Positions 16,321 through 23,628 of a stretch of DNA of 45,716 nt are shown here, one piece after another; the stretch's first letter is position 1; each line of letters begins with the position of its first letter. The stretch comes from Pseudomonas gessardii (GTDB lineage Bacteria; Pseudomonadota; Gammaproteobacteria; Pseudomonadales; Pseudomonadaceae). The stretch covers positions 1-45,716 of the forward strand of contig NZ_MNPU01000045.1 of NCBI RefSeq assembly GCF_001983165.1. Direction: 5' to 3'. The translations under genes and the position numbers were made by a program. The notes under the pieces were generated by a model. That model was not told where the DNA came from, ran no database searches, and saw nothing but the letters and a program-made list of their open reading frames with translations.

Positions 16321-16477
16321 AGGCGGAAAAAGCAGCGGACACTTTAACCGATCACCGACAAACGTAAACCTTGGGTAAAGATCATTGAAACGTCACGGCC
16401 CAGCCCCATTACTGGTGACGTACCTTGCCCATTGCGGGCGGGACGCGGATTTTTACCGGCAATCTAACGAGGTCGCC

Positions 16478-17170
16478 ATGAACAGCGAAGAGCAAACCCT
16501 GATCGATGGACTGTTTTCACGGTTGCAGCAAGCCGAAACGGACTCAGCCCCCCGCGACGCCCAGGCAGAAGCGCGGATCAAGGAGCACATCACTCGCCAA
16601 CCGGCCGCCGGGTATTTCATGACCCAGGCGATTCTGGTGCAGGAAGCCGCGATCAAGAGCCTGGATGCGCAGAACCAGCAGCAGGCGCAACAGATCCAGC
16701 AATTGCAGGATGAACTGCAACGGGCCAGGACCGCGCAGCCGGCGGCGGGCGGCGGTGGGTTCCTGTCGAGCATCTTTGGTGGCAGCTCCCGCGAGCCGCA
16801 GCCTGCGCCCAGCGCGCCGGCATCGAACGCGGGCGGTTGGCGCGAACCGACCCGGCCGGGCTTCAACAGCGCGCCGGCGCCGCAACAGAACTATCAGCAA
16901 CCCCAGCAGGCAGCGACCATGGGCGGCGGCTTTCTCGGCGGCGCCCTGAAAACCGCAGCCGGCGTGGCCGGTGGTGTGATGCTGGCCCAGGGCATCAGCA
17001 GCCTGTTCAGCCATAACCAGCAGCCGCAAGTGGTGGAAGAGATTGTCCGCGAAGAACCGGCGCCGGCCAGTGACAACAGTGGCTGGGGCAACGACAGCGC
17101 GGACACCTACGCCGACAGTGGTTATACCGACGATTCCTCCTTCCTTGGCGACGACGATTCTTTCGTCTGA
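16478..17170 (+). CDS. DUF2076 periplasmic-type ligand-binding sensor-like protein
   Basis: 230 residues. N-terminal domain (about 1-90) MNSEEQTLIDGLFSRLQQAE, then RIKEHITRQPAAGYFMTQAI and a glutamine-rich coiled coil. The middle is a Gly/Pro/Ala-rich linker (GGGGFLSSIFGGSSRE). A glycine-patterned helix GGGFLGGALKTAAGVAGGVM follows, and the protein ends in an acidic tail (DDSSFLGDDDSFV). This arrangement is that of DUF2076 proteins, whose role is not established. Start ATG 16478 with GAGG upstream; longer in-frame starts lack support. Confidence 0.8.
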   Translation: MNSEEQTLIDGLFSRLQQAETDSAPRDAQAEARIKEHITRQPAAGYFMTQAILVQEAAIKSLDAQNQQQAQQIQQLQDELQRARTAQPAAGGGGFLSSIFGGSSREPQPAPSAPASNAGGWREPTRPGFNSAPAPQQNYQQPQQAATMGGGFLGGALKTAAGVAGGVMLAQGISSLFSHNQQPQVVEEIVREEPAPASDNSGWGNDSADTYADSGYTDDSSFLGDDDSFV

Positions 17171-17289
17171 CACACACTGAACCGGGGCGCATTGTCGTCC
17201 CGGTCTGATTTTTCTCGGAAAGCGCCTCTTGGCTGGCATACTGACGACCTTTGCGGGCCATCACGTCCCCGGTGCCATGAGGATATGCG

Positions 17290-17766
17290 GTGAAAAAAAT
17301 TGCAGTGTTCGCCGATGTCCAGAACCTCTACTACACCGTACGCCAGGCCTATGGCTGCCACTTCAACTATGCCGCCCTGTGGGCCGATATCAGCCAGCGC
17401 GGGCAGATCGTCGAGGCGTATGCCTATGCCATCGACCGTGGCGACAGCAAGCAGCAGCAATTCCAGCAGATCCTGCGCAACCTGGGCTTTACCGTGAAGC
17501 TCAAGCCGTACATCCAGCGCAGCGATGGCTCGGCCAAGGGCGACTGGGACGTAGGCATCACCATCGACATCATGGACGCCGCCGCCCAGGTCGACGAAGT
17601 GGTGCTGGCCTCGGGGGATGGCGATTTCGATATGTTGCTCGACCGCATCATCCATAAACATGGCGTCGAAGCCGTGGCCTACGGCGTGCCGGGGCTGACG
17701 GCCAACTCGTTGATCCGCGCGGCCAGCCGCTACGTGCCTATCGAAGGCGCGTTGTTGCTCAAATAG
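17290..17766 (+). CDS. NYN-domain (LabA/DUF88-like) putative ribonuclease
   Basis: 158 residues with a GTG start; GAGGA at 17279-17283 supports it. The PIN-like NYN fold is evident: first acidic residue in IAVFADVQNLYYTVRQAYG, a second in GDWDVGITIDIMDAA, and the third in VVLASGDGDFDMLLDRI. HGVEAVAYGVPGLTANSLIRAA is the typical closing part. NYN proteins are metal-dependent RNA nucleases in several systems; catalysis is inferred from the acidic set. It precedes a DnaQ-like exonuclease by 25 bases, suggesting one transcript. Confidence 0.82.
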   Translation: MKKIAVFADVQNLYYTVRQAYGCHFNYAALWADISQRGQIVEAYAYAIDRGDSKQQQFQQILRNLGFTVKLKPYIQRSDGSAKGDWDVGITIDIMDAAAQVDEVVLASGDGDFDMLLDRIIHKHGVEAVAYGVPGLTANSLIRAASRYVPIEGALLLK

Positions 17767-17791
17767 ATTTTCAGATGGGGTTGGAACAGGT

Positions 17792-18403
17792 TTGGAACGG
17801 ATAGCGGTCATCGACTTTGAAACCACCGGCATCTCGCCGAGCAGCAGTTGCCGGGCCACGGAAATCGCCGTGGTCATCCTGGAGCAGGGCCAGATCGTGG
17901 ACCGCTACCAGAGCCTGATGAACGCCGGCGTACGTGTGCCGGGGTTTATCGAGCAACTGACCGGCATCAGCAACGCCATGCTGCGCAGCGCGCCGCCGGC
18001 CGAGCGGGTGATGAACGAGGTCAATGAATTTGTCGGCACCACACCGCTGCTGGCGCACAACGCCGCGTTCGACCAGAAGTTCTGGGACTTCGAGCTGGGC
18101 CTGATCCGCCGCACCCGCCTGCAAAAATTCGCCTGCTCGCTGCTTCTGGCCCGCCGGCTGATGCCCGCTGCACCGAACCACAAGCTTGGCACCCTGACCG
18201 CCTACGCCCAGTTGCCCCACACCGGCAAGGCTCACCGGGCAATGGCCGACGCCGAAATGGCGGCCAACCTCACCGCCCACCTGGCCCAGGAACTGCGCCG
18301 TGCCCACGGCTTGCGCGAACTGTCCCACGATCTGCTGTGCAGCTTGCAGAAAGTGCCGGCGGCGAAGATCACGGATCACCTGAAGAAGCATCGCGGGTTC
18401 TGA
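17792..18403 (+). CDS. DnaQ-like 3'-5' exonuclease
   Basis: 203 residues, TTG start (MERIAVIDFETTG) with ACAGG just upstream. DEDDh exonuclease motifs are in order: ExoI DFETTGISP (residues 8-16), ExoII LAHNAAFDQKFWDFE, and ExoIII HRAMADAEMAANL. No polymerase or UvrC-type domain is fused. Members act as proofreading or RNA/DNA-processing exonucleases; the particular substrate is not shown. It is likely co-transcribed with the NYN protein. Confidence 0.85.
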   Translation: MERIAVIDFETTGISPSSSCRATEIAVVILEQGQIVDRYQSLMNAGVRVPGFIEQLTGISNAMLRSAPPAERVMNEVNEFVGTTPLLAHNAAFDQKFWDFELGLIRRTRLQKFACSLLLARRLMPAAPNHKLGTLTAYAQLPHTGKAHRAMADAEMAANLTAHLAQELRRAHGLRELSHDLLCSLQKVPAAKITDHLKKHRGF

Positions 18404-18424
18404 TCTCAATCTTCAGAACAATCA

Positions 18425-18496
18425 AGCTCCCACAGGTGATCGCACCCAGCCCGGGCAACCCGGTCCACTGTGGGAGCCGGGCTTGCCCGCGATGGC
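18425..18496. repeat. REP-type palindromic element
   Basis: Inverted GCTCCCACAG (18426-) and CTGTGGGAGC (about 18468-18477) followed by GGGCTTGCCCGCGATGG, the common Pseudomonas REP. It separates convergent genes, where it may help transcript ends. Confidence 0.75.
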
Positions 18497-18502
18497 GCCC
18501 GC

Positions 18503-18961
18503 TCAGGCGCCGCCATTCTTCTTCTCCAGATGCCCCAATGGCACCCGTCGTTCTATGGCGCTCGACAAGATGATCGAGGTCTTGCTGAACCCGAATTTCG
18601 CCACGCGGTTGATCAGGTTTTCCAGCTCCGGCATCGAGCCCACCGCCGCCTGCATGATCACGCACGGGTCGCCGGTGACCCGGTGGCACTCGGTCAGCTC
18701 GGGGATTTCTGCCAGCGCGTCGTACACTTTCTGGCTGCCGTTGTTGGTCAAGCGCAGTTCGATCGTGCACTGGATCGGCAAGCCGATCTTGGACAGGTCG
18801 ACCTTGGCCTGGTAGCCGGTGATCACGCCGCTGGCTTCCAGCTTGGCCACGCGTTCGGCCACGGCGGGGGCGGAGAGGTTTACGGTGCGGGCCAGTTGCG
18901 CGTAGGTGGCGCGGCCATCCTCCAGCAGGGCGCTGAGGAGCATGCGGTCGTATTTGTCCAT
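18503..18961 (-). CDS. Lrp/AsnC-family transcriptional regulator
   Basis: 152 residues, standard length. HTH: MDKYDRMLLSALLEDGRATY, LARTVNLSAPAVAERVAKLE and SGVITGYQAKVDLSKIG. Effector domain: CTIELRLTNNGSQKVYDALA, then ECHRVTGDPCVIMQAAVGSM. Start ATG 18961 is chosen because upstream codons have no family similarity. It diverges from an EamA exporter at 19122; such pairs commonly have the Lrp protein control amino-acid efflux, an inference here. Confidence 0.85.
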   Translation of the reverse strand: MDKYDRMLLSALLEDGRATYAQLARTVNLSAPAVAERVAKLEASGVITGYQAKVDLSKIGLPIQCTIELRLTNNGSQKVYDALAEIPELTECHRVTGDPCVIMQAAVGSMPELENLINRVAKFGFSKTSIILSSAIERRVPLGHLEKKNGGA

Positions 18962-19121
18962 GAATAAGGCTCTGGCAGTGAGGGGCTTTTGAATACAAGG
19001 CTTATAGCCCTGATAACCATGATTTGAAAAGTGTATGGGCACTTTAAACAGGTTTTGTAACTTATGTTTATTGGTGTGGATTTCTAAAATAGCCATCCCT
19101 TGTCTTGCCGCAGAGCTGCCC

Positions 19122-20018
19122 ATGCCTGGCCCACGCCGTTTTCCCTTACCGTTGATCGCCGCTTTTTTTGCACTGTATGTGATCTGGGGGTCTACCTACC
19201 TGGTGATCCGCATTGGCGTGGAGTACTGGCCGCCGTTGCTGTTGGCGGGCATTCGCTTCTGTGTGGCGGGGGCACTGATGTATGGCTACCTGCGTTGGCG
19301 CGGGGTGCCAGCGCCGACCTGGGCGCAGTGGAAAGCCGCGGGCATGATCGGCATCTTGCTGCTGACCTTCGGCAATGGCGCGGTGAGTGTGGCTGAACAC
19401 ACCGGCGTTACTTCCGGGGTTGCAGCGCTGGCCGTGGCGACGGTGCCGCTGTTTACCTTGCTCTGTGGCTATTTCTGGGGCGCGCGTAATACCCGTCTGG
19501 AATGGGCCGGGGTGATTCTGGGGATGATCGGCATTGCCATGCTCAATATGGGCTCCAACCTGCAGTCGAGCCCGCTGGGCGCAGGGTTGCTGTTGTTCGC
19601 TGCTGCCTCCTGGGCGTTTGGTTCGGTCTGGAGCCGGCACTTGCCGTTGCCCCAGGGCGCCATGGCCAGCGCCGCTGAAATGCTGGTCGCCGGGGTGGTG
19701 TTGTTGATCGGCAGCGCACTCAAGGGCGAACACCTGGAAGCCATGCCCCCAGTGGAAGGCTGGCTGGCCCTGGCCTACCTGACCGTGTTTGGCTCGATCA
19801 TCGCCTTCAACGCTTATATGTACCTGCTCAAGCATGTGCGTCCGGCGGCGGCCACCAGTTATGCCTACGTCAACCCGGCGGTGGCGGTGTTGCTGGGGAT
19901 TGTGTTCGTGGGTGAGACCATCGGCCTGGAGGAAGCCCTGGCGATGCTGGTGATTATCAGCGCGGTGCTGTTGATCAGCCTGCCCCAGTGGCGCAAGCCG
20001 AAGCCGGAAATAAGGTAA
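19122..20018 (+). CDS. EamA/DMT-family transporter
   Basis: 298 residues, ten hydrophobic segments in two EamA repeats. The first repeat starts with ALYVIWGSTYLVIRIGVEYW, the second with LLFAAASWAFGSVWSRHLPL. Family members export amino acids or other metabolites. The ATG 19122 start places the first helix correctly; in-frame starts upstream lack a ribosome-binding site. Divergent Lrp-type regulator suggests an amino-acid-related substrate, not proven. Confidence 0.82.
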   Translation: MPGPRRFPLPLIAAFFALYVIWGSTYLVIRIGVEYWPPLLLAGIRFCVAGALMYGYLRWRGVPAPTWAQWKAAGMIGILLLTFGNGAVSVAEHTGVTSGVAALAVATVPLFTLLCGYFWGARNTRLEWAGVILGMIGIAMLNMGSNLQSSPLGAGLLLFAAASWAFGSVWSRHLPLPQGAMASAAEMLVAGVVLLIGSALKGEHLEAMPPVEGWLALAYLTVFGSIIAFNAYMYLLKHVRPAAATSYAYVNPAVAVLLGIVFVGETIGLEEALAMLVIISAVLLISLPQWRKPKPEIR

Positions 20019-20066
20019 ACTGCCGCGCATTACGCCCTTGCGCTGAATTTTTCCTACGGTAAACAC

Positions 20067-21401
20067 ATGACTTTCGCCACACTTGGCCTGATCGAACCCT
20101 TGCTGCGCGCCCTTGAGACGCTTGGCTACCAGACCCCGACGCCGGTGCAGGCGCAAGCCATCCCGGCCGTGCTGGCCGGCCGCGACCTGATGGCCGCGGC
20201 CCAGACCGGCACCGGCAAGACCGCCGGTTTCGCCGTGCCGCTCCTGCAATTGCTAACCCTGGAAGGGCCAAAAGTCAGCGCCAACTCGGTGCGCTCGCTG
20301 ATCCTGTGCCCGACCCGCGAGTTGGCCGAGCAGGTTCACGCCAGCGTCGCCCAGTACGCCGAACACCTGCCGCTGACGACCTACGCGGTGTACGGCGGCG
20401 TCAGCATCAACCCGCAAATGATGAAGCTGCGCAAGGGGGTCGATGTGCTGGTGGCCACCCCTGGCCGCCTGATCGACCTGTTCCGCCAGAACGCGCTGAA
20501 ACTCAATCAGCTGCAAACCCTGGTGCTGGATGAAGCCGACCGCATGCTCGACCTGGGCTTCTCGGAAGAGCTGGCGAACATTTACCGCATGTTGCCGAAA
20601 AAGCGCCAGACCCTGCTGTTTTCCGCGACCTTCTCCGATGACATCCGCCTGCTGGCCGGGCAGATGCTCAATGACCCTTTGAGCATTGAAGTCAGCCCGC
20701 GCAACGTCGCCGCCAACACCGTCAAGCAGTGGGTGGTGCCGGTGGACAAGAAGCGCAAGGCCGAACTGTTTGTGCACTTGATGCGCAAGGGCAAGTGGAA
20801 GCAGGTGTTGGTATTTGCCAAGACCCGTAATGGCGTGGATGCATTGGTCGATAAGCTACAAGGCCTGGGGATCAATGCCGACGGTATCCACGGTGACAAG
20901 CCACAAGCTACGCGCCAACGTGCCCTGGACCGTTTCAAGGCCAGTGATGTGCAGATCCTGGTGGCCACCGATGTGGCGGCCCGTGGCCTGGATATCGAGG
21001 ACTTGCCGATGGTGGTCAACTTTGACCTGCCGATTGTCGCCGAGGATTACATCCACCGCATCGGCCGCACCGGCCGGGCCGGCAATACCGGTGAGGCGAT
21101 TTCCCTGGTGTGTGCCGATGAAGTGAACATGCTTTCGGCTATCGAAATGCTGACCCGCCAGACCTTGGCTCGCCATATGGAGCAGGACTTTGAACCCGAG
21201 CACCGCGTGCCGGACACCGATGCCAGCGGGCAAGTGGTGAAGAAGCCGAAAAAACCGAAGAAGCCTAAGACGTCTGGCGGGGGCGGTAAGCGTAACCTGG
21301 GCAAATGGGTGGACAGTGGCGAGGCGGCACCGGTAGAGCCGTCGATCAAGCCGGTGCGTAAGGTGCCGGTTTTTAATACGGGGCCGCGTAAAAAGAAGTA
21401 A
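20067..21401 (+). CDS. rhlE: DEAD-box RNA helicase RhlE
   Basis: 444 residues. Q motif GYQTPTPVQAQAIP, Walker A AQTGTGKT (45-52), motif Ia PTRELAEQ, motif II DEADRMLDLG, motif III FSATFS, motif V TDVAARGLDI and motif VI HRIGRTGRAG. A basic C-terminal tail (KKPKKPKKPKT, ending GPRKKK) is typical of RhlE and binds RNA. Role: RNA remodelling in ribosome assembly and decay. An A/T-richer region begins directly after this gene. Confidence 0.88.
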   Translation: MTFATLGLIEPLLRALETLGYQTPTPVQAQAIPAVLAGRDLMAAAQTGTGKTAGFAVPLLQLLTLEGPKVSANSVRSLILCPTRELAEQVHASVAQYAEHLPLTTYAVYGGVSINPQMMKLRKGVDVLVATPGRLIDLFRQNALKLNQLQTLVLDEADRMLDLGFSEELANIYRMLPKKRQTLLFSATFSDDIRLLAGQMLNDPLSIEVSPRNVAANTVKQWVVPVDKKRKAELFVHLMRKGKWKQVLVFAKTRNGVDALVDKLQGLGINADGIHGDKPQATRQRALDRFKASDVQILVATDVAARGLDIEDLPMVVNFDLPIVAEDYIHRIGRTGRAGNTGEAISLVCADEVNMLSAIEMLTRQTLARHMEQDFEPEHRVPDTDASGQVVKKPKKPKKPKTSGGGGKRNLGKWVDSGEAAPVEPSIKPVRKVPVFNTGPRKKK

Positions 21402-21438
21402 CTGTTTTTTGTTGATCAAATAAACAGTCAGTGAGTCG

Positions 21439-21462
21439 TGTGGGCGGGGCAATCCCGCTCAC
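21439..21462 (+). terminator. Possible terminator hairpin after rhlE
   Basis: Nine-base stem GTGGGCGGG / CCCGCTCAC with one G-U pair, loop GCAAT plus one base. Only a weak T-rich stretch follows (TTAGTTTGTCT), so efficiency is uncertain. Confidence 0.4.
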
Positions 21463-21645
21463 ATTAGTTTGTCTAAATATTGCTCGATAAATAATTGAAG
21501 CCCCTTCTTGTAAAGTTGTGCTTTGTTCTATCTGGAAATATTTTGTTGAGTTGAAAGTTGTGTGGTGTTGGAACTTTTAGAACTCAATGACCACCATGAT
21601 TTGGTCGTCAACGTGTTTGTTGATATCGATTTTATGGAGGGTGGT

Positions 21646-22143
21646 ATGGCGTTTCCTTTGGTTCCGATCATTATAGCCGCACTAAGTGGTGCGATTGTTA
21701 CAGGTACCGGCATTGCGGTTATTGACAAAAGAGTAAGAGAGAATAAAGAGGTGGCCGAAACTAGCAAAAAGTTGCTTGGTGAGGCGGAAAGGCTAATCGG
21801 GGAGGGGAAGCTTTACCCCGCCTTTCAGGCATATCAAAAATTTGCAGATTATGTGATGAGTAACTACAAACTTTCACCAGAACAAAAGTTGGCGTATAAA
21901 GAGCGGTATGAAGAGCTCGTAGACGTTGCAAAAGAAAAACATGACAAGCTGAAAGCTGACTATAAAAAAAATATCAAGGAGGCCGAGAAGGAAGACAGTG
22001 GCGCTGCACTCTACAAGGTTCAGGCTGAGCACCTTGCACAATTGGAGAAAATATTGGGAGCAGGGGCGCCGGAGCTTAAGAAAACAGAAGATTCTTTTGG
22101 GATTAACTATCAAGTTCAGAAGTACGGCGTTAACTACAATTGA
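21646..22143 (+). CDS. Small membrane-anchored helical protein, tandem paralogue 1
   Basis: 165 residues, no family recognised. N-terminal hydrophobic, glycine-containing segment (FPLVPIIIAALSGAIVTGTG, residues 3-22), then charged helices. The shared core of the three paralogues is present as a TPR-like stretch: IGEGKLYPAFQAYQKFADYV, then SNYKLSPEQKLAYKERYEEL. A lysine/glutamate-rich coiled coil and a polar tail follow that the other copies lack. ATG 21646 has GGAGG five bases upstream. The region is visibly AT-rich compared with rhlE before it and the flavoprotein after it. Likely anchored with the helical domain in the cytoplasm or periplasm; the direction is not evident. Confidence 0.65.
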   Translation: MAFPLVPIIIAALSGAIVTGTGIAVIDKRVRENKEVAETSKKLLGEAERLIGEGKLYPAFQAYQKFADYVMSNYKLSPEQKLAYKERYEELVDVAKEKHDKLKADYKKNIKEAEKEDSGAALYKVQAEHLAQLEKILGAGAPELKKTEDSFGINYQVQKYGVNYN

Positions 22144-22160
22144 TAAACAAGGAGGGCGTT

Positions 22161-22230
22161 TGTTTGCTTCGGGCCGGAAATGCTAGAGGCGGGCTATTGT
22201 TTAGCCTATGAGCCCTCTGCAAGAGCGAAG
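22161..22230 (+). pseudogene. Decayed internal fragment of the 91-residue gene, after paralogue 1
   Basis: About 60 bases from 22164 (TTGCTTCGGGCCGGAAATGC...) match 23375 onward inside the intact gene at 23320-23595 (TTGCTTCGAGCCGAAAATGC...), with point differences. An in-frame stop and lack of the 5' part show decay. Confidence 0.55.
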
Positions 22231-22386
22231 CATGGCGACTTGCGGTTGGCAAGGCGAGTGCCTTATCCCGTTAAAAAATATTCTTTCGGATAAGAGTTTA
22301 ATGCTTTTGGAAACTTTTAGATGTTGATGGCCACACATAAAAGTGTCATGGTTTTTTTGAATTTCGATTTTAAGTGGAGCGTGAAT

Positions 22387-22725
22387 ATGATTAATCCTCT
22401 TTTTGCTTCAGCTGGGTTAGGCTCGATGGCGAGTGCCGGTGCGGGGGGTAAAATTAATGACTCAGAAAAAAATACGGCCATTGAAAAGGTAAGGGCAAAA
22501 GAAGAGGAAGTGGCTAAGTTAAATAATAAGGTGAAAGAGTATACCAAGGCAGGGGACTTGGATGCCGCAACCCAGGCACTTAAGGAGTATGAAGACTATG
22601 TGAATAAAAACTTCGGACCTCCGCCGGGGGAGGCGAGGGCTTTTAAAGATGAATATGCAAAGCTAGAAAAGAAGCCTTTTGATACGCCCGGTCAGCCTCA
22701 GAAAAGCGCCATTATGTACGGTTGA
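22387..22725 (+). CDS. Small membrane-anchored helical protein, tandem paralogue 2
   Basis: 112 residues, family not recognised. The N-terminus NPLFASAGLGSMASAGAGG is small-residue rich but less hydrophobic than in the sister genes. The core is clear: KINDSEKN, KVKEYTKAGDLDAATQALKE, YEDYVNKNFGPPPGE, AFKDEYAKLEKK. Compare paralogue 3: ISESEKS, VKTFVQAGSFHSALKALQD. Start ATG 22387 with GGAG seven bases upstream, in the same leader context (TTTTAAGTGGAG) as paralogue 3 (TTTAAATGGAG). The proline-rich insertion in place of LSPE suggests divergence. Confidence 0.62.
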   Translation: MINPLFASAGLGSMASAGAGGKINDSEKNTAIEKVRAKEEEVAKLNNKVKEYTKAGDLDAATQALKEYEDYVNKNFGPPPGEARAFKDEYAKLEKKPFDTPGQPQKSAIMYG

Positions 22726-22740
22726 AAAGTTTTCAGGGAG

Positions 22741-22882
22741 GCGTCTTTGTCTGCCAGCTTTGTGCGTAGAGCACCAATAGTGGGAGGGGCGTACTTTGAG
22801 TCTAACTGACGAGTATAAAATCGCCCTGCAAGTAGCAGTGGGGGTGGTTTTTTACCTTAAGTATGTCAAAGGGTTTTTGTGA
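22741..22882 (+). pseudogene. Truncated 5' copy of the 91-residue gene, after paralogue 2
   Basis: The stretch TTTGTGCGTAGAGCACCAATAG and the following GGAGGGGCG plus TTG-start region closely repeat the leader of the intact gene at 23280-23320. The frame starts TTG 22796 as MSLTDEYKIALQVAV, against MSLKDEHKSIPQVAS in the intact copy, and then departs. It stops at 22882 after 28 residues, making a short hydrophobic peptide. Probably decay, though a leader-peptide or small membrane-peptide role cannot be ruled out. Confidence 0.55.
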
Positions 22883-22908
22883 AATTCAACTTTAAATGGA
22901 GAGTTGAT

Positions 22909-23202
22909 ATGGCTATTCCTTTTTTGATTTTAGGTGGGATGGGTTTGTTGGCAGCTGCCGGTGTCGGTGTTAGCATTAGTGAGTCAGAGAAAAGTAAGAG
23001 AGGTGAAAAAATAAGAGCAGCAAAAGAGGCCGTGGGTGAAATGATTGATGAGGTGAAAACGTTTGTTCAGGCGGGGAGTTTTCACTCAGCACTCAAGGCC
23101 CTTCAAGATGGTGAGGTTTATCTGATGAAAAACTACGATCTTTCGCCGGAACACAAGGAGATGTTTAAGGGTAATTATGCTGCGCTAGAAAAGTTGTTGT
23201 AG
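22909..23202 (+). CDS. Small membrane-anchored helical protein, tandem paralogue 3
   Basis: 97 residues, family not recognised. One clear hydrophobic glycine-patterned helix (IPFLILGGMGLLAAAGVGV, residues 3-21), then ISESEKSKRGEKIRAAKEAV and the TPR-like core VKTFVQAGSFHSALKALQD, YLMKNYDLSPEHKEMFKGNY, AALEKLL. It is the shortest and probably minimal form of the family. ATG 22909 has GGAG upstream; a GTG at 22879 would add ten residues. It is followed by the only intact copy of the 91-residue gene. Confidence 0.65.
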   Translation: MAIPFLILGGMGLLAAAGVGVSISESEKSKRGEKIRAAKEAVGEMIDEVKTFVQAGSFHSALKALQDGEVYLMKNYDLSPEHKEMFKGNYAALEKLL

Positions 23203-23319
23203 CACACTACAAGGCTAGTACTTTGGCGCTGGAGCTAAACCGTCAGAGAGGTCTTTTGGTGTGAGTTGGCAGCCCGCCAGTCTTGTGCGTAGAGCAACCA
23301 ATAGTAGGAGGGGCGCATC

Positions 23320-23595
23320 TTGAGTCTAAAAGACGAACATAAAAGTATCCCGCAAGTAGCATCGAGTGAATTTGATTGCTTCGAGCCGAAAATGCCAGAG
23401 GAAGACTATTCTTCATCCTATCAGCATTCTGCGCAGGATGAAGTACAGCTACTCCCGGTGGATGAGCATTTACTTAACTCTCTTCGAGAGCTTCACGAGA
23501 TGATACAAGCGCTGGTTATCAATGGGCCCGAGCATGAGCGCCCGACCACGGAGCAGCGCTTTTATCGTGGCGGCCTGAGACAACATTTGCTGTAA
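23320..23595 (+). CDS. Unknown 91-residue soluble protein, partner of the tandem paralogues
   Basis: 91 residues from a TTG start with AGGAGGGG seven bases upstream (a very strong ribosome-binding site, which decides the start). Acidic, disordered-looking N-terminal half (FDCFEPKMPEEDYSSSYQHS), then a helix VDEHLLNSLRELHEMIQALV and a polar tail with YRGGLRQHLL. No membrane segment. Decayed copies of parts of this gene follow paralogues 1 and 2, so the ancestral unit was membrane protein plus this protein. I do not recognise the family. Confidence 0.6.
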   Translation: MSLKDEHKSIPQVASSEFDCFEPKMPEEDYSSSYQHSAQDEVQLLPVDEHLLNSLRELHEMIQALVINGPEHERPTTEQRFYRGGLRQHLL

Positions 23596-23628
23596 GTACA
23601 GGGTTGGGGGCATCAATGCCCCCAATCT

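Larger units (their letters stand above)
21560..23595 (+). repeat. Tandem triplication of a two-gene unit
   Basis: Three diverged units: leader plus small membrane protein plus 91-residue gene (decayed in units 1 and 2). Leaders are alike: TGGAACTTTTAGAACTC near 21570 against TGGAAACTTTTAGATG near 22307. In all three, a short GATTTTA- or ACTTTAAA-type stretch with GGAG precedes the ATG. The array is AT-rich and inserted between two conserved Pseudomonas genes. Confidence 0.65.
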
